This document shows, one piece after another, positions 26,335 to 35,125 of a DNA stretch of 64,000 nt. Positions within the stretch are counted from its first letter, which is position 1. The number at the start of each line of letters is the position of its first letter. The DNA lies in NCBI GenBank assembly GCA_963664585.2, contig CAXXEO010000014.1, positions 186,001 through 250,000 of the forward strand, written 5' to 3'. The notes under the pieces were generated by a model, which saw nothing but the letters and a program-made list of their open reading frames with translations, searched no databases and was not told the origin of the DNA. The position numbers and the translations under genes are program-made. This DNA comes from G963664585 sp963664585. GTDB taxonomy: Bacteria > Bacillota > Clostridia > Oscillospirales > Ruminococcaceae.

Positions 26335-26943
26335 ATGATCTATTCTGTCCGCGGAAAGTTGATTCATGCCGAGCCCGGGCTTGCCGTCGTAGAGTGTGGC
26401 GGTGTTGGATACCGCTGCTTCGTCTCATTGGCTACTATGCAAAAGCTTCCTTCAAAGGGCAGTGAGGTCAGTCTTTTTACCTATTTGAATATACGTGAGG
26501 ATGCGATGGATCTTTATGGATTTGCCGATCTGGCAGAGCAGGATAGCTTTAAAATGCTCACCTCTGTTTCTGGCGTGGGCCCTAAGGTGGCCATGTCTAT
26601 CCTCTCTGACCTTTCCCCAGATCGCTTTGCTCTGGCGGTGATGTCCGGCGATGCCAAAACCCTCACCAAAAGCCAGGGGGTGGGCTCCAAGATTGCCCAG
26701 CGTATCGTTTTAGAGCTTCGGGATAAAATCAAGGGGATACAGACGCAGCTCCCCGGTGATATGCAGATGTCTTCCATCTCTACCCCCGATGACCGTTCGA
26801 ACCGCGGTGAGGCCATCAGTGCACTGACCGTGCTGGGCTATTCGCAGTCCGAGGCGGCCCTTGCCATTGCGGGATGCGATCCCTCATCAACGGTGGAAGA
26901 GATGATCAAGGCAGCGTTGAAGGCACTGGCTTCCCGCCGATAG
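26335..26943 (+). CDS. ruvA: Holliday junction branch-migration protein RuvA
   Basis: 202 residues. The N-terminal OB fold has VVECGGVGYRCFVS, followed by the tandem helix-hairpin-helix motifs (SVSGVGPKVAMSILSDL and KSQGVGSKIAQRIVLELRDK). A flexible linker and the small C-terminal RuvB-binding domain (ISALTVLGYSQSEAALAI) complete it. It binds four-way junctions as a tetramer and loads RuvB. It starts 4 bases after the ruvC stop, with GAGAGG as ribosome site. Confidence 0.95.
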   Translation: MIYSVRGKLIHAEPGLAVVECGGVGYRCFVSLATMQKLPSKGSEVSLFTYLNIREDAMDLYGFADLAEQDSFKMLTSVSGVGPKVAMSILSDLSPDRFALAVMSGDAKTLTKSQGVGSKIAQRIVLELRDKIKGIQTQLPGDMQMSSISTPDDRSNRGEAISALTVLGYSQSEAALAIAGCDPSSTVEEMIKAALKALASRR

Positions 26944-26945
26944 AC

Positions 26946-27018
26946 ACTGCCATGAGGCGAAACTGCGCTTGTCATTTTTCGCCGAAGAATGACAGGGGAG
27001 ATCGCGTGGCACAGTACA
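26946..27018. repeat. Small palindromic element between ruvA and ruvB
   Basis: The core TGTCATTTTTCGCCGAAGAATGACA is a near-perfect palindrome. Outer bases TGCCATGAGGCGA and TCGCGTGGCA are an imperfect inverted pair. It has the same nested design as the larger repeat families but a different sequence, and no other copy was noticed in this window. Confidence 0.5.
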
Positions 27019-27112
27019 TGTAGCACTATGCTTTTGAAGATGCATTTACTATTTCTCTCCTTCGCCTGGGCGCGGGAGACAATGTTCGCCGGAGGAAGGG
27101 GACTCTAAGGAT

Positions 27113-28168
27113 ATGCCCGAAAACGAAATGGATTTTGAAAACAGAATCGTTGCGCCCGACTATACTGAGGGGGATTCGGAGGTCGAACTGACCCTGCGTC
27201 CCCGTTATCTCAGCGAGTATATTGGTCAAACAAAGGTGAAAGAAAACCTTGCCGTCTTTATCGAAGCAGCTCGTCGGCGGGCAGAACCTCTCGATCATGT
27301 GCTCCTTTCTGGACCTCCCGGTCTTGGAAAGACCACCCTTTCGAACATTATAGCGAATGAGATGGGTGTGAATATCCGCGTCACCTCTGGCCCCGCCATT
27401 GAAAAGCCAGGTGATTTGGCCGCCCTGTTAACAAATTTAAACGAAAACGATATCTTGTTTATCGATGAAATACACCGCCTCAACCGAAGTGTAGAAGAGG
27501 TTCTTTATCCTGCCATGGAGGATTTCGCACTGGATATCATTATCGGAAAGGGCCCCTCTGCCCGTTCGATTCGCCTTGACCTGCCACACTTTACCCTTGT
27601 GGGGGCTACAACAAGGGCGGGTCAGCTTTCTGCACCTCTGCGGGATCGGTTTGGGGTTGTCCTCCGTCTGGAGCTCTACGACTCCGATCAGCTTTGTACG
27701 ATTATTGAAAGAAGCGCTAAAATTCTCCAAATTCCCTGCGAAAAAGCGGGCGCTTATGAACTCGCAAAACGTTCCAGAGGAACCCCGCGTATTGCCAACC
27801 GTCTTCTCAAACGCGTGCGCGATTTCGCCCAGATCATTGGCGACGGTACGATCAACGTTGAGACCGCCGGGATCGCTTTGGACCGTCAGGATATCGACCA
27901 CCTGGGTCTTGATCTTCTCGACCGTAGGATGCTGATGCTGATGATCAAGAATTACGCCGGTGGGCCGGTAGGACTGGAAACCATTGCCGCTGCGCTGGGG
28001 GAAGAGTCTGTGACCATCGAGGATGTTTATGAGCCTTATCTGATGCAGATAGGTTTTCTCTCGCGCACACCGCGTGGGCGATGCGCTACACCAAGGGCCT
28101 ATGAGCATCTCGGGCTTAAACCCGTCCAACCCGAAGGGTATGAGCAATTAAACCTTGAAATTCAATAA
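27113..28168 (+). CDS. ruvB: Holliday junction helicase motor RuvB
   Basis: 351-residue AAA+ ATPase. LRPRYLSEYIGQTKVKENL is the N-terminal signature. Walker A is SGPPGLGKTT, Walker B is ILFIDEIHRL, sensor I is LVGATTRAG, and the arginine-finger region is RFGVVLRLE. The winged-helix C-terminus ends in GFLSRTPRGRCAT. It forms hexameric rings that pump DNA through RuvA-bound junctions. It follows ruvA after a 169-base gap holding a palindromic element and is translated from ATG 27113. Confidence 0.95.
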   Translation: MPENEMDFENRIVAPDYTEGDSEVELTLRPRYLSEYIGQTKVKENLAVFIEAARRRAEPLDHVLLSGPPGLGKTTLSNIIANEMGVNIRVTSGPAIEKPGDLAALLTNLNENDILFIDEIHRLNRSVEEVLYPAMEDFALDIIIGKGPSARSIRLDLPHFTLVGATTRAGQLSAPLRDRFGVVLRLELYDSDQLCTIIERSAKILQIPCEKAGAYELAKRSRGTPRIANRLLKRVRDFAQIIGDGTINVETAGIALDRQDIDHLGLDLLDRRMLMLMIKNYAGGPVGLETIAAALGEESVTIEDVYEPYLMQIGFLSRTPRGRCATPRAYEHLGLKPVQPEGYEQLNLEIQ

Positions 28169-28184
28169 GTATTTGGAGGCTTTC

Positions 28185-29528
28185 ATGGGAAAAATTTTTG
28201 GTACGGACGGAGCCAGAGGAATAGCGGGCAAGGAGCTTACCGTCGAGCTGGCCATGGCCATCGGACGCTCCACCGCGATTATACTGACCGAAGAACTGGG
28301 CCGCCGCCCGACCTTTGTCATAGGCAAGGATACCCGGATATCCTCTGACATGCTGGAGGCGGCCGTAACGGCCGGCATTTGCTCGGTAGGAGCCGATGTG
28401 ATCTCTCTTGGAGTGATACCGACCCCCGCGGTGGCCTATCTGGCTGGTTATTATGGAGCAGATTCGGGCGTGGTTCTTACAGCCAGCCATAATCTATTCG
28501 AATTTAACGGTATGAAGCTTTTTGGAAGCACGGGCTACAAGCTGACCGACGAGGAAGAAGAACGGATAGAGACACTGATATTTGATCATGTTCCTTATGT
28601 ACCGGCGTTTGGAGAGAATATTGGCCACGTACGGGTCATCGAAAGCGCCCATACCGACTATGTAAAATATATTGCTGCGAGGGCAGATGGTGATTTTAGT
28701 GGTCTTCGGGTGCTGGCAGACTGTGCCGAGGGAAGCGCTTCGACAACAGCTGGAGAGCTTTTCTCTTTGCTTGGTCTGGATGCCACCCTGATCCACAACA
28801 CCCCCAACGGTGTCAATATCAACGACCGGTGCGGTTCCACCCACATCGAGTTTTTAGCAGAAAAAGTGGTGTCCGGCGGATATGATATGGGTTTTGCCTT
28901 TGACGGGGACGCCGACCGTTTTTTTGCTGTCGATGAAAAAGGAAATATACTTGATGGAGATTTTCTGATGGCGATATTCGCCGACTATCTCAGAAAAAGG
29001 GGAGAGCTCAAAAAGGACACCATCGTGGTGACTTCCATGACCAATATGGGATTTTTACGGTTTGCGAAAGATAACGGTTATCACTGCGAAACGACCATTG
29101 TTGGCGACCGGTATGTCCTTGACTGCATGCGTGCAGAGGGTTATAACCTCGGCGGTGAGCAATCAGGACACATAACCTTTCTGGATCACATGCCTACCGG
29201 CGATGGGCAGCTTTCCGCTGTAATGCTGTTAAATGCGGTCAAGGCAGCAGGTTGTCCGCTGTCAAAGCTGGGCACGTTGATGAAACGCTATCCCCAGGTG
29301 CTGAAGGGAGTACTCGCAACCCCAGAGATGAAAGCGGCATATAGCGAGCATCCAGCAATTATCGCCGCCATTGAGAGCCAGACGAGACTTTTGGGTGACA
29401 GGGGACGCGTCGTGGTTCGCCCCTCGGGTACCGAACCGCTGATACGTGTGATGATCGAAGGGGAAAATCTGGACGAAATTGAACATGCCGTCCAAATGAT
29501 TATAGACGCAATCGAGGTAAGCCGATGA
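28185..29528 (+). CDS. glmM: Phosphoglucosamine mutase
   Basis: 447 residues, converting glucosamine-6-phosphate to glucosamine-1-phosphate for UDP-GlcNAc and peptidoglycan synthesis. The start is ATG 28185 after TTGGAGG (the open frame extends 10 codons further). FGTDGARGIAG, the Mg loop FDGDADRFFAVD, the sugar loop GGEQSGHI and the phosphate loop VRPSGTEPLIRVM are all present. The phosphoserine loop reads TASHNLFEFNG, where the family nearly always has ASHNP, so the conserved proline is leucine. The serine and His-Asn are intact, so activity is still likely. The last 4 bases overlap the methyltransferase start. Confidence 0.93.
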   Translation: MGKIFGTDGARGIAGKELTVELAMAIGRSTAIILTEELGRRPTFVIGKDTRISSDMLEAAVTAGICSVGADVISLGVIPTPAVAYLAGYYGADSGVVLTASHNLFEFNGMKLFGSTGYKLTDEEEERIETLIFDHVPYVPAFGENIGHVRVIESAHTDYVKYIAARADGDFSGLRVLADCAEGSASTTAGELFSLLGLDATLIHNTPNGVNINDRCGSTHIEFLAEKVVSGGYDMGFAFDGDADRFFAVDEKGNILDGDFLMAIFADYLRKRGELKKDTIVVTSMTNMGFLRFAKDNGYHCETTIVGDRYVLDCMRAEGYNLGGEQSGHITFLDHMPTGDGQLSAVMLLNAVKAAGCPLSKLGTLMKRYPQVLKGVLATPEMKAAYSEHPAIIAAIESQTRLLGDRGRVVVRPSGTEPLIRVMIEGENLDEIEHAVQMIIDAIEVSR

Positions 29529-30388
29529 GAGTAGCTGTCGATTGGAAGGATTTTGAAGTCATAGACGCTTCTTCAGGAGAAAAACTTGAGCGATGGGGAA
29601 ATGTGATTCTCATACGTCCCGATCCGCAGGTGATCTGGAAGACCCCACGCGATGGGCGGTGGGAAAAAGCATCCGCCCGATATATCCGGTCCTCCGCAGG
29701 TGGTGGTGAGTGGGAGGTCAAAAGCCTGCCTCGCGACCGTTGGAGCATCGGATATAAAGAACTGACCTTCTCAATTAGCCCCACAGGCTTTAAACATACC
29801 GGTCTTTTTCCCGAGCAGGCGGTCAACTGGGACTTCTGTTCTAAACTGATCAAGGATGCGAAAAGGCCGGTAAAGGTACTCAACCTGTTTGCCTACACGG
29901 GTGGCGCGACGCTGGCCTGTGCGTCAGCGGGAGCAAGCGTATGCCATGTGGATGCGTCTAAGGGGATGGTGTCCTGGGCGAGGGAAAATGCTAAATTAAG
30001 CGGTCTTGAGGACGCGCCCATCCGGTGGATTGTCGATGACTGCCAGAAGTTTATCGAGCGCGAGTTAAGGCGGGGAAGCCGCTATGATGCTATTATTATG
30101 GACCCTCCTTCCTATGGACGGGGGCCCGGCGGCGAAATCTGGAAGTTGGAGGAGCAAATTTTTGACCTCTGTGAGCTCGCAGGTGGGCTTTTATGCGAAG
30201 ATCCCCTTTTCTTCCTTCTCAATTCGTATACAACGGGGCTTTCGGCCTCGGTAATGGAATATATACTGGCGACAACAGCGGCCAAGGGCCGCGGTGGCAG
30301 TCTTTCCAGCTCAGAAATCGGACTGCCGGTCACAGTAAGCGGCCGCTGCCTCCCCTGTGGAAGCACGGCGATCTGGCAGGGAATATAG
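29525..30388 (+). CDS. Class I SAM-dependent methyltransferase, RlmI/RlmK-like
   Basis: 287 residues of the Methyltrans_SAM family, whose members methylate a cytosine or guanine of 23S rRNA. FKHTGLFPEQAVNWDF leads into motif I LNLFAYTGGATLACASAGA, followed by VDASKGMVSWARENA and the catalytic IIMDPPSYGRGP. The end LLNSYTTGLS ... IGLPVTVSGRCLPCGSTAIW matches the usual C-terminus, so the protein is complete. It overlaps glmM by ATGA and is translationally coupled. No N-terminal PUA domain is present. A stretch of its 3' coding sequence is duplicated downstream (30453-30530). Confidence 0.87.
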   Translation: MRVAVDWKDFEVIDASSGEKLERWGNVILIRPDPQVIWKTPRDGRWEKASARYIRSSAGGGEWEVKSLPRDRWSIGYKELTFSISPTGFKHTGLFPEQAVNWDFCSKLIKDAKRPVKVLNLFAYTGGATLACASAGASVCHVDASKGMVSWARENAKLSGLEDAPIRWIVDDCQKFIERELRRGSRYDAIIMDPPSYGRGPGGEIWKLEEQIFDLCELAGGLLCEDPLFFLLNSYTTGLSASVMEYILATTAAKGRGGSLSSSEIGLPVTVSGRCLPCGSTAIWQGI

Positions 30389-30531
30389 AGATGTATCAGC
30401 TGGCGTATTCTATTCCCCGCCAACGCGGGGAATAGAATACATCAATACTTCATCTACAACGGGGCTTTCGGCCTCGGTAATGGAATATATACTGGCGACA
30501 ACAGCGGCCAAGGGCCGCGGCGGCAGTTTGC
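30389..30531 (+). repeat. Partial duplication of the methyltransferase 3' end, with a palindrome
   Basis: 30453-30530 repeats 30222-30299 with one or two changes (TACAACGGGGCTTTCGGCCT ... AGGGCCGCGGCGGCAGT). It would encode TTGLSASVMEYILATTAAKG, but it has no start and is cut off. Between the gene end and the duplicate lies a palindrome, GTATTCTATTCCCCGCC and its complement around AAC (30399-30436), close to the family B core. The duplicate now forms the leader of ecfA1. Confidence 0.85.
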
Positions 30532-30544
30532 AAAGGACAGCGAA

Positions 30545-31414
30545 ATGACAAAGGTGGTTACACATAAAATGGACAATCTGTTGACGGCAGATCATATAAC
30601 CTTTCGTTATGGGGAGGAAGGGATTCCAGCCATAGACGGGGTGAGTATTGGGGTAAAACCCGGTGAACTCATCGCGGTACTGGGGCATAATGGCTCGGGT
30701 AAATCCACCCTTGCCAAGCACTTTAACGCGATCCTTCTGCCCCAGGGCGGTGCTTGTTATGTGGACGGGATCGATACCAAGGACGACCAAAGGCTATACG
30801 ATATTCGCCAGCGCGTCGGCATGGTCTTTCAGAACCCGGATAACCAGATCGTCGCCACTATCGTCGAAGAAGATGTGGCCTTTGGACTTGAAAATATCGG
30901 CATAGAGCCGTCTGAAATACGCCACCGTGTGGACGAAGCCCTTAAATCTGTAGGGATGTATGATTATCGCGAGCATGCTCCCCACCAGCTTTCAGGCGGG
31001 CAGAAGCAGCGTGTCGCCATCGCGGGGGTCATCGCGATGCGTCCCCGGTGCATTCTGCTGGACGAGCCCACTGCCATGCTGGATCCCCGCGGACGGAAAG
31101 AGGTCATGGACACCATTAAGCGAATGAACCGCGAGTTTGGCATCACCATCCTTCTGATCACCCACTATATGGACGAGGCTGCCCAGTGCGACAGGGTGGT
31201 CGTGATGGATTCCGGTAAGATCATTTTGGATTCTTCGCCGGTGGATGTATTCTCCCACGTCCAACTGTTAAAGCGGGTCGGGCTGGACGTTCCCCAGGCG
31301 GCCGAGCTGGTCTATGAGTTGCGCAGAGTGGGTGTAAACCTTCCGGGGGATGTTATTACCGAAGAGCGGTGCGTCGGGGAGCTTGAAAAGCTTTTCAGAA
31401 CAAGCTCTCTATAA
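30545..31414 (+). CDS. ecfA1: Energy-coupling factor ABC ATPase EcfA1
   Basis: 289 residues. Walker A is VLGHNGSGKST, the Q-loop is MVFQNPDNQIVATIVEEDVA, the signature is HQLSGGQKQR, Walker B is CILLDEPTAMLDP, and the H-loop is LLITHYMD. The FQNPDNQ and IVEEDVAFGLEN blocks are diagnostic of EcfA1. With EcfA2 and EcfT it powers vitamin/metal uptake for interchangeable substrate-binding EcfS subunits encoded elsewhere. The start ATG has AAAGGA upstream, just beyond the duplicated methyltransferase fragment. Confidence 0.93.
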   Translation: MTKVVTHKMDNLLTADHITFRYGEEGIPAIDGVSIGVKPGELIAVLGHNGSGKSTLAKHFNAILLPQGGACYVDGIDTKDDQRLYDIRQRVGMVFQNPDNQIVATIVEEDVAFGLENIGIEPSEIRHRVDEALKSVGMYDYREHAPHQLSGGQKQRVAIAGVIAMRPRCILLDEPTAMLDPRGRKEVMDTIKRMNREFGITILLITHYMDEAAQCDRVVVMDSGKIILDSSPVDVFSHVQLLKRVGLDVPQAAELVYELRRVGVNLPGDVITEERCVGELEKLFRTSSL

Positions 31415-31429
31415 GAAACGGGGAACAAA

Positions 31430-32300
31430 ATGGCGATAATCAAAACAGAAAAACTGAGTTATGTCTACTCCCAGGGCACGCCTTTTGAAAAATGGGCAGT
31501 CAAGGATATGAACATAGAGGTGGAAAAAGGGGAGTTTGTGGGCGTCATCGGGCACACAGGCTCGGGGAAGTCTACCCTGATCCAGCATTTCAACGGCCTT
31601 TTAAAACCCACCGAGGGCAAGATCTATATAGACGGCGAGGACATTTGGGCAGAGCCCTCCAAGATACGTCGCTTTCGCTTCAAAGTCGGGCTTGTGTTTC
31701 AATATCCCGAGTATCAGCTCTTTGAAGAAACGGTGTACCGGGATATCGCCTTTGGTCCCAAGAACATGGGACTTAGCCCAGCCGAGGTGGATGAGCGGGT
31801 ACGCGAGGCGTCGCGGTTTGTAGGCCTTGACGAAAGCAGCATGCAGCGCTCTCCCTTTGAGTTATCAGGCGGGCAAAAGCGCAGGGCTGCCATCGCCGGT
31901 GTACTTGCTATGCGTCCCGAGGTATTGATTCTTGATGAGCCCACGGCTGGTCTTGATCCCCGGGGCCGTGACAGCATCCTCGGCGAAATCGAGGAGTACC
32001 ATCGCAGAAGCGGCAGTACCGTTCTTCTGGTCTCCCACAGTATGGAGGACATCGCTGAGTACGCCACCAAGGTGCTTGTGATTAACAATGCCAAAGTATA
32101 TGATTATGATACGGTGGACACCATTTTCAGCCGCTCGGAGGAGCTTTCGGGAATGGGTTTTAAACGTCCCCCAGATTACCCGTATATTTGCCCGTCTGGC
32201 GGCAGACGGATATCCGGTTAACCGAAGCATCTATACCGTGGCTTCGGGCCGAGATGAGCTTTTAAGAGCGCTTTCAAAAGGGGGAAAGAGTGATGCTTAA
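31430..32300 (+). pseudogene. ecfA2: Energy-coupling factor ABC ATPase EcfA2, 3' end frame broken once
   Basis: Intact ATPase core: VIGHTGSGKSTLIQHFNGLL (Walker A), LVFQYPEYQLFEETVYRDIA (EcfA2-specific Q-loop), SGGQKRRAAIAGVLA, LILDEPTAGLDP, LVSHSMED. The in-frame product stops after 263 residues with an atypical tail. Removing one T from TTTT at 32158-32161 gives GLNVPQITRIFARLAADGYP and then SIYTVASGRDELLRALSKGG, a proper EcfA2 C-terminal domain ending at 32300 and overlapping ecfT. The break is either a sequence error or a shortened protein; the ATPase itself should still fold. Confidence 0.85.
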
Positions 32301-33111
32301 GGACATTACCATAGGCCAGTATTTTCCCGGACATTCACTTCTTCACCGGCTGGATCCCCGCATGAAAATACTTCTGACCATCGGCTATATCATCCTGCTG
32401 TTTATCCCATCAAATCCGCTGGGACTTGCTGTCGGCGGGGGGCTTTTGGTCCTCTCCTATGGTATTTCCGGGATACCCGCGCGCATGGTGGTCAAAAGCA
32501 TACGTCCCGTTCTGCCCATTATCCTGTTTACGGCAGTTCTCAATATATTCTTTGTTGAAGGACGGGAGATTTTTAGCTTTTGGCGCATCCGTGTGACCTA
32601 TGAGGGGCTTCTGCTTGCCGGACTGATGTCTGTCAGGATCGTCTGCCTGATCGCAGGCACCTCTCTTCTCACTTATACCACATCGCCAATCGCCCTGACT
32701 GATGGCATTGAGCAGCTTCTTGCTCCTCTCAAACGCCTTCATCTGCCAGTTCATGAGCTGGCCATGATGATGACCATCGCCCTGCGTTTTATCCCTACGC
32801 TGATCGAGGAGACGGATAAGATCATGTCAGCCCAGAAAGCTCGCGGTGCGGATATGGAGTCAGGCAACATCATTCAGCGCTCAAAGGCTCTGATTCCAAT
32901 TCTTATTCCCCTCTTTGTATCCTCTTTTAGAAGGGCAGATGAGCTTGCTTTAGCCATGGAATGTCGCTGCTACCGCGGGGGTGAGGGACGCACCCGTATG
33001 AAAGAACTACGCTATACTACTATTGACTTTATCTCGGCGGCTGTCGTCGTCCTGCTGATTGCCGTTGTGATCGTCCTAAATTTTAACCTTCCCTCGGTGT
33101 ACCCAGCATGA
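32293..33111 (+). CDS. ecfT: Energy-coupling factor transmembrane protein EcfT
   Basis: 272 residues with five to six membrane segments. The start is ATG 32293 after GGGGAAAG. SLLHRLDPRMKILLT opens the protein. The two coupling-helix motifs are MSAQKARGAD (canonical ARG) and AMECRCYRGG, where the second motif has Cys-Arg-Cys in place of the more usual E-A-R-G. EcfT holds the two ATPases and the S-component together in the membrane. It overlaps ecfA2 and truA (ATGA), so the module is translationally coupled. Confidence 0.92.
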   Translation: MLKDITIGQYFPGHSLLHRLDPRMKILLTIGYIILLFIPSNPLGLAVGGGLLVLSYGISGIPARMVVKSIRPVLPIILFTAVLNIFFVEGREIFSFWRIRVTYEGLLLAGLMSVRIVCLIAGTSLLTYTTSPIALTDGIEQLLAPLKRLHLPVHELAMMMTIALRFIPTLIEETDKIMSAQKARGADMESGNIIQRSKALIPILIPLFVSSFRRADELALAMECRCYRGGEGRTRMKELRYTTIDFISAAVVVLLIAVVIVLNFNLPSVYPA

Positions 33112-33887
33112 GAAATCTGCTGATAACCCTGCGCTTTGATGGCAGAAACTATCACGGCTTTCAGGTGCAGGAGAATGCCGTCACCGTTTGTCAGACATTT
33201 CAGGATGGCGTGGAGCGTGTATTCGGTGAACGCCTGGCGGTCAAAGGCTGCTCGCGTACCGATGCGGGCGTACACGCCAACCGTTACTATATTTCAATGC
33301 TGACTGAGAATGCCATCCCTTGTGAAAGGGTGCCAGTTGCGTTGAATGCTAACCTGCCCCGTGATATGGTTGTAACCGACTGCCGTGAAGTGCCCGAGGA
33401 TTTTCACGCTCGCTACAGTGCCATCGGCAAAAGGTATGTGTATCACATTCTGAATACACAGCATCGGGATCCTTTTTTGCAGGGGTTGGCCTTTCGTTAC
33501 GGCTATCCCATCGACTGTGAAATGCTTACATGTGAGTCACATGATTTTGTAGGGACCTATGATTTTTCCGCCTTTTGTGCTTCGGGCTCTTCTGTAGAAG
33601 ACCATGTGCGCACAATTACCCATGCGGAAGTCAGACGAGAGAGAGATATGGTTATATTTACCGTCTGCGGAGACGGCTTTTTATACAATATGGTGCGAAT
33701 CATGGCAGGGACGCTCATCGATATTTCCCGCGGAGTTATCTCCCATGGAAGCATTCCCGATATCATCCGCTTGAGGGACAGAGGACAGGCAGGAGCCACT
33801 GCGCCGGCCTGCGGACTTTATCTGGACGAAGTGTTCTATCCTTTATCATTGATGGAGAAAAAGAATGGGAAAACTTACGAATTTTGA
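33108..33887 (+). CDS. truA: tRNA pseudouridine(38-40) synthase
   Basis: 259 residues. RFDGRNYHGFQVQENAVTV is the N-terminal block and CSRTDAGVHA holds the catalytic Asp. The pattern ARYSAIGKRYVYHI, then FLYNMVRIMAGTLIDISRG, then GATAPACGLYLDEVFY is typical of TruA. It isomerises uridines 38-40 in the tRNA anticodon stem. The first codon overlaps the ecfT stop, and the 3' end overlaps the next gene by 23 bases. truA after ecfT is a common Firmicutes arrangement. Confidence 0.95.
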   Translation: MRNLLITLRFDGRNYHGFQVQENAVTVCQTFQDGVERVFGERLAVKGCSRTDAGVHANRYYISMLTENAIPCERVPVALNANLPRDMVVTDCREVPEDFHARYSAIGKRYVYHILNTQHRDPFLQGLAFRYGYPIDCEMLTCESHDFVGTYDFSAFCASGSSVEDHVRTITHAEVRRERDMVIFTVCGDGFLYNMVRIMAGTLIDISRGVISHGSIPDIIRLRDRGQAGATAPACGLYLDEVFYPLSLMEKKNGKTYEF

Positions 33888-35022
33888 TGAGATTAGGAAA
33901 AAAAGGCAAAAGAAAACACTTTTCTTTCGCCTTTTGATTCTTGCAGTTATTTCTGCAGGAATTATCTCTGCATATACATATAGGGATACAATTCTGTCCA
34001 TGGGTATAGGAAACTGGGCCAGTGATGGCATCAGCGCCGCTTTTGGCGGATCGGGGTACCCGGTCTTTCTCCCAGGAGACGAGCCGAACTGGAGTGGACG
34101 TGTCGGTGGGTGGCTTGCCATCAAGGATAATACCAGCCTTTATCTTTATACCAGTTCAGGAAGGATGCTAACGGAAAAACGTCTGCACTATCAAAATCCG
34201 ATTGTCCGAGTTACAGGTGACCGTATTCTCTCATTTGACCGCGGTTCATATGGTCTGAGCGTGGACTATGGCGGCAGGCAGCTTTTCAATAAAACCTTTG
34301 ATAACCAAATTCACTGCGCTGACCTTTCAACGTCCGGTGTTCTAGCTGTTTCAACCGGGGCAACAGGCTATCTGTCCCAAGTGACCGTTTATTCAAAAGA
34401 GTTTGAAGAGATCCTTAAATATTCATCAGAGAATTTTATCACCGGGCTGTCCATTTCCCCCCGAAAAGGGATGCTGGCTGCCTCTACGGTGACATCAAAA
34501 GGCGGGATGCTCAGTTCCGGGGTTCATTTGCTGAACTTTACAAGCAGTACAGAGCTTACACATCTGGACTTGGACGACCAGCTTATATTATCTATCGAGT
34601 ATAAGAAAGACGGATATGTACACATTATCACCGACCGCTCTGTGATTTTAATGACAGAAACAGGTGAGATACACGCCAGTTTTGATTTCGGGGGCAAAAG
34701 TCTGGCCGCTTTTGATACAAACCATGATAATTATGATATTATAATATTGGAAACCTATCAAAATGGAAAAAAACTTGAGATCATTTCTCTGGATGGCACG
34801 CTCGCCGCAGCGGGACGTTGCGAGATGAGTTCGGAAGTTACTGGCTTGCAGACGACGTCAAAACGCCTTTACATATCCTCAAGTGGTCGCACAGAGGCAT
34901 ACGATCTGCAACTTAAACCAATTAAAACCTATGAGACACCAGATGCAATCACCGCAACGGTGGTTGGGAATACACTTTATTATGCTACGCCGCGAGAAAT
35001 ACAGTCAATGCCCATTTCGTAA
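33865..35022 (+). CDS. DUF5711-like membrane-anchored protein
   Basis: 385 residues. A short basic N-terminus (MGKLTNFDEIRKKRQKKTLF) and one membrane helix (about 20-42) precede a long extracytoplasmic domain built from short beta-rich segments. These segments suggest a beta-propeller (LSFDRGSYGLSV, LAVSTGATGYLS, LAASTVTSKGGM, LYISSSGRTEAY). The pattern fits the DUF5711 family, common in Ruminococcaceae, whose function is unknown. The start lies inside truA, so it is probably translationally coupled. Position before cvpA suggests an envelope-related role, but that is guesswork. Confidence 0.65.
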   Translation: MGKLTNFDEIRKKRQKKTLFFRLLILAVISAGIISAYTYRDTILSMGIGNWASDGISAAFGGSGYPVFLPGDEPNWSGRVGGWLAIKDNTSLYLYTSSGRMLTEKRLHYQNPIVRVTGDRILSFDRGSYGLSVDYGGRQLFNKTFDNQIHCADLSTSGVLAVSTGATGYLSQVTVYSKEFEEILKYSSENFITGLSISPRKGMLAASTVTSKGGMLSSGVHLLNFTSSTELTHLDLDDQLILSIEYKKDGYVHIITDRSVILMTETGEIHASFDFGGKSLAAFDTNHDNYDIIILETYQNGKKLEIISLDGTLAAAGRCEMSSEVTGLQTTSKRLYISSSGRTEAYDLQLKPIKTYETPDAITATVVGNTLYYATPREIQSMPIS

Positions 35023-35095
35023 GAAATGATACTATATTTTTTCTCACTATCGCCGAAGACGAAAGAGACAGGGAACTCGTTTAATGTAGAATTAG
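35023..35095 (+). repeat. Family F short palindromic sequence, copy F1
   Basis: AAATGATACTATATTTTTTC, then a small hairpin around CGCCGAAGACG, then GAGACAGGGAACTCGTTTAA. The two ends match a sequence at 56628-56701. It lies directly after the DUF5711-like gene's stop. Confidence 0.45.
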
Positions 35096-35125
35096 TATGA
35101 AACAAGAACCCATGGAGGACAACAT

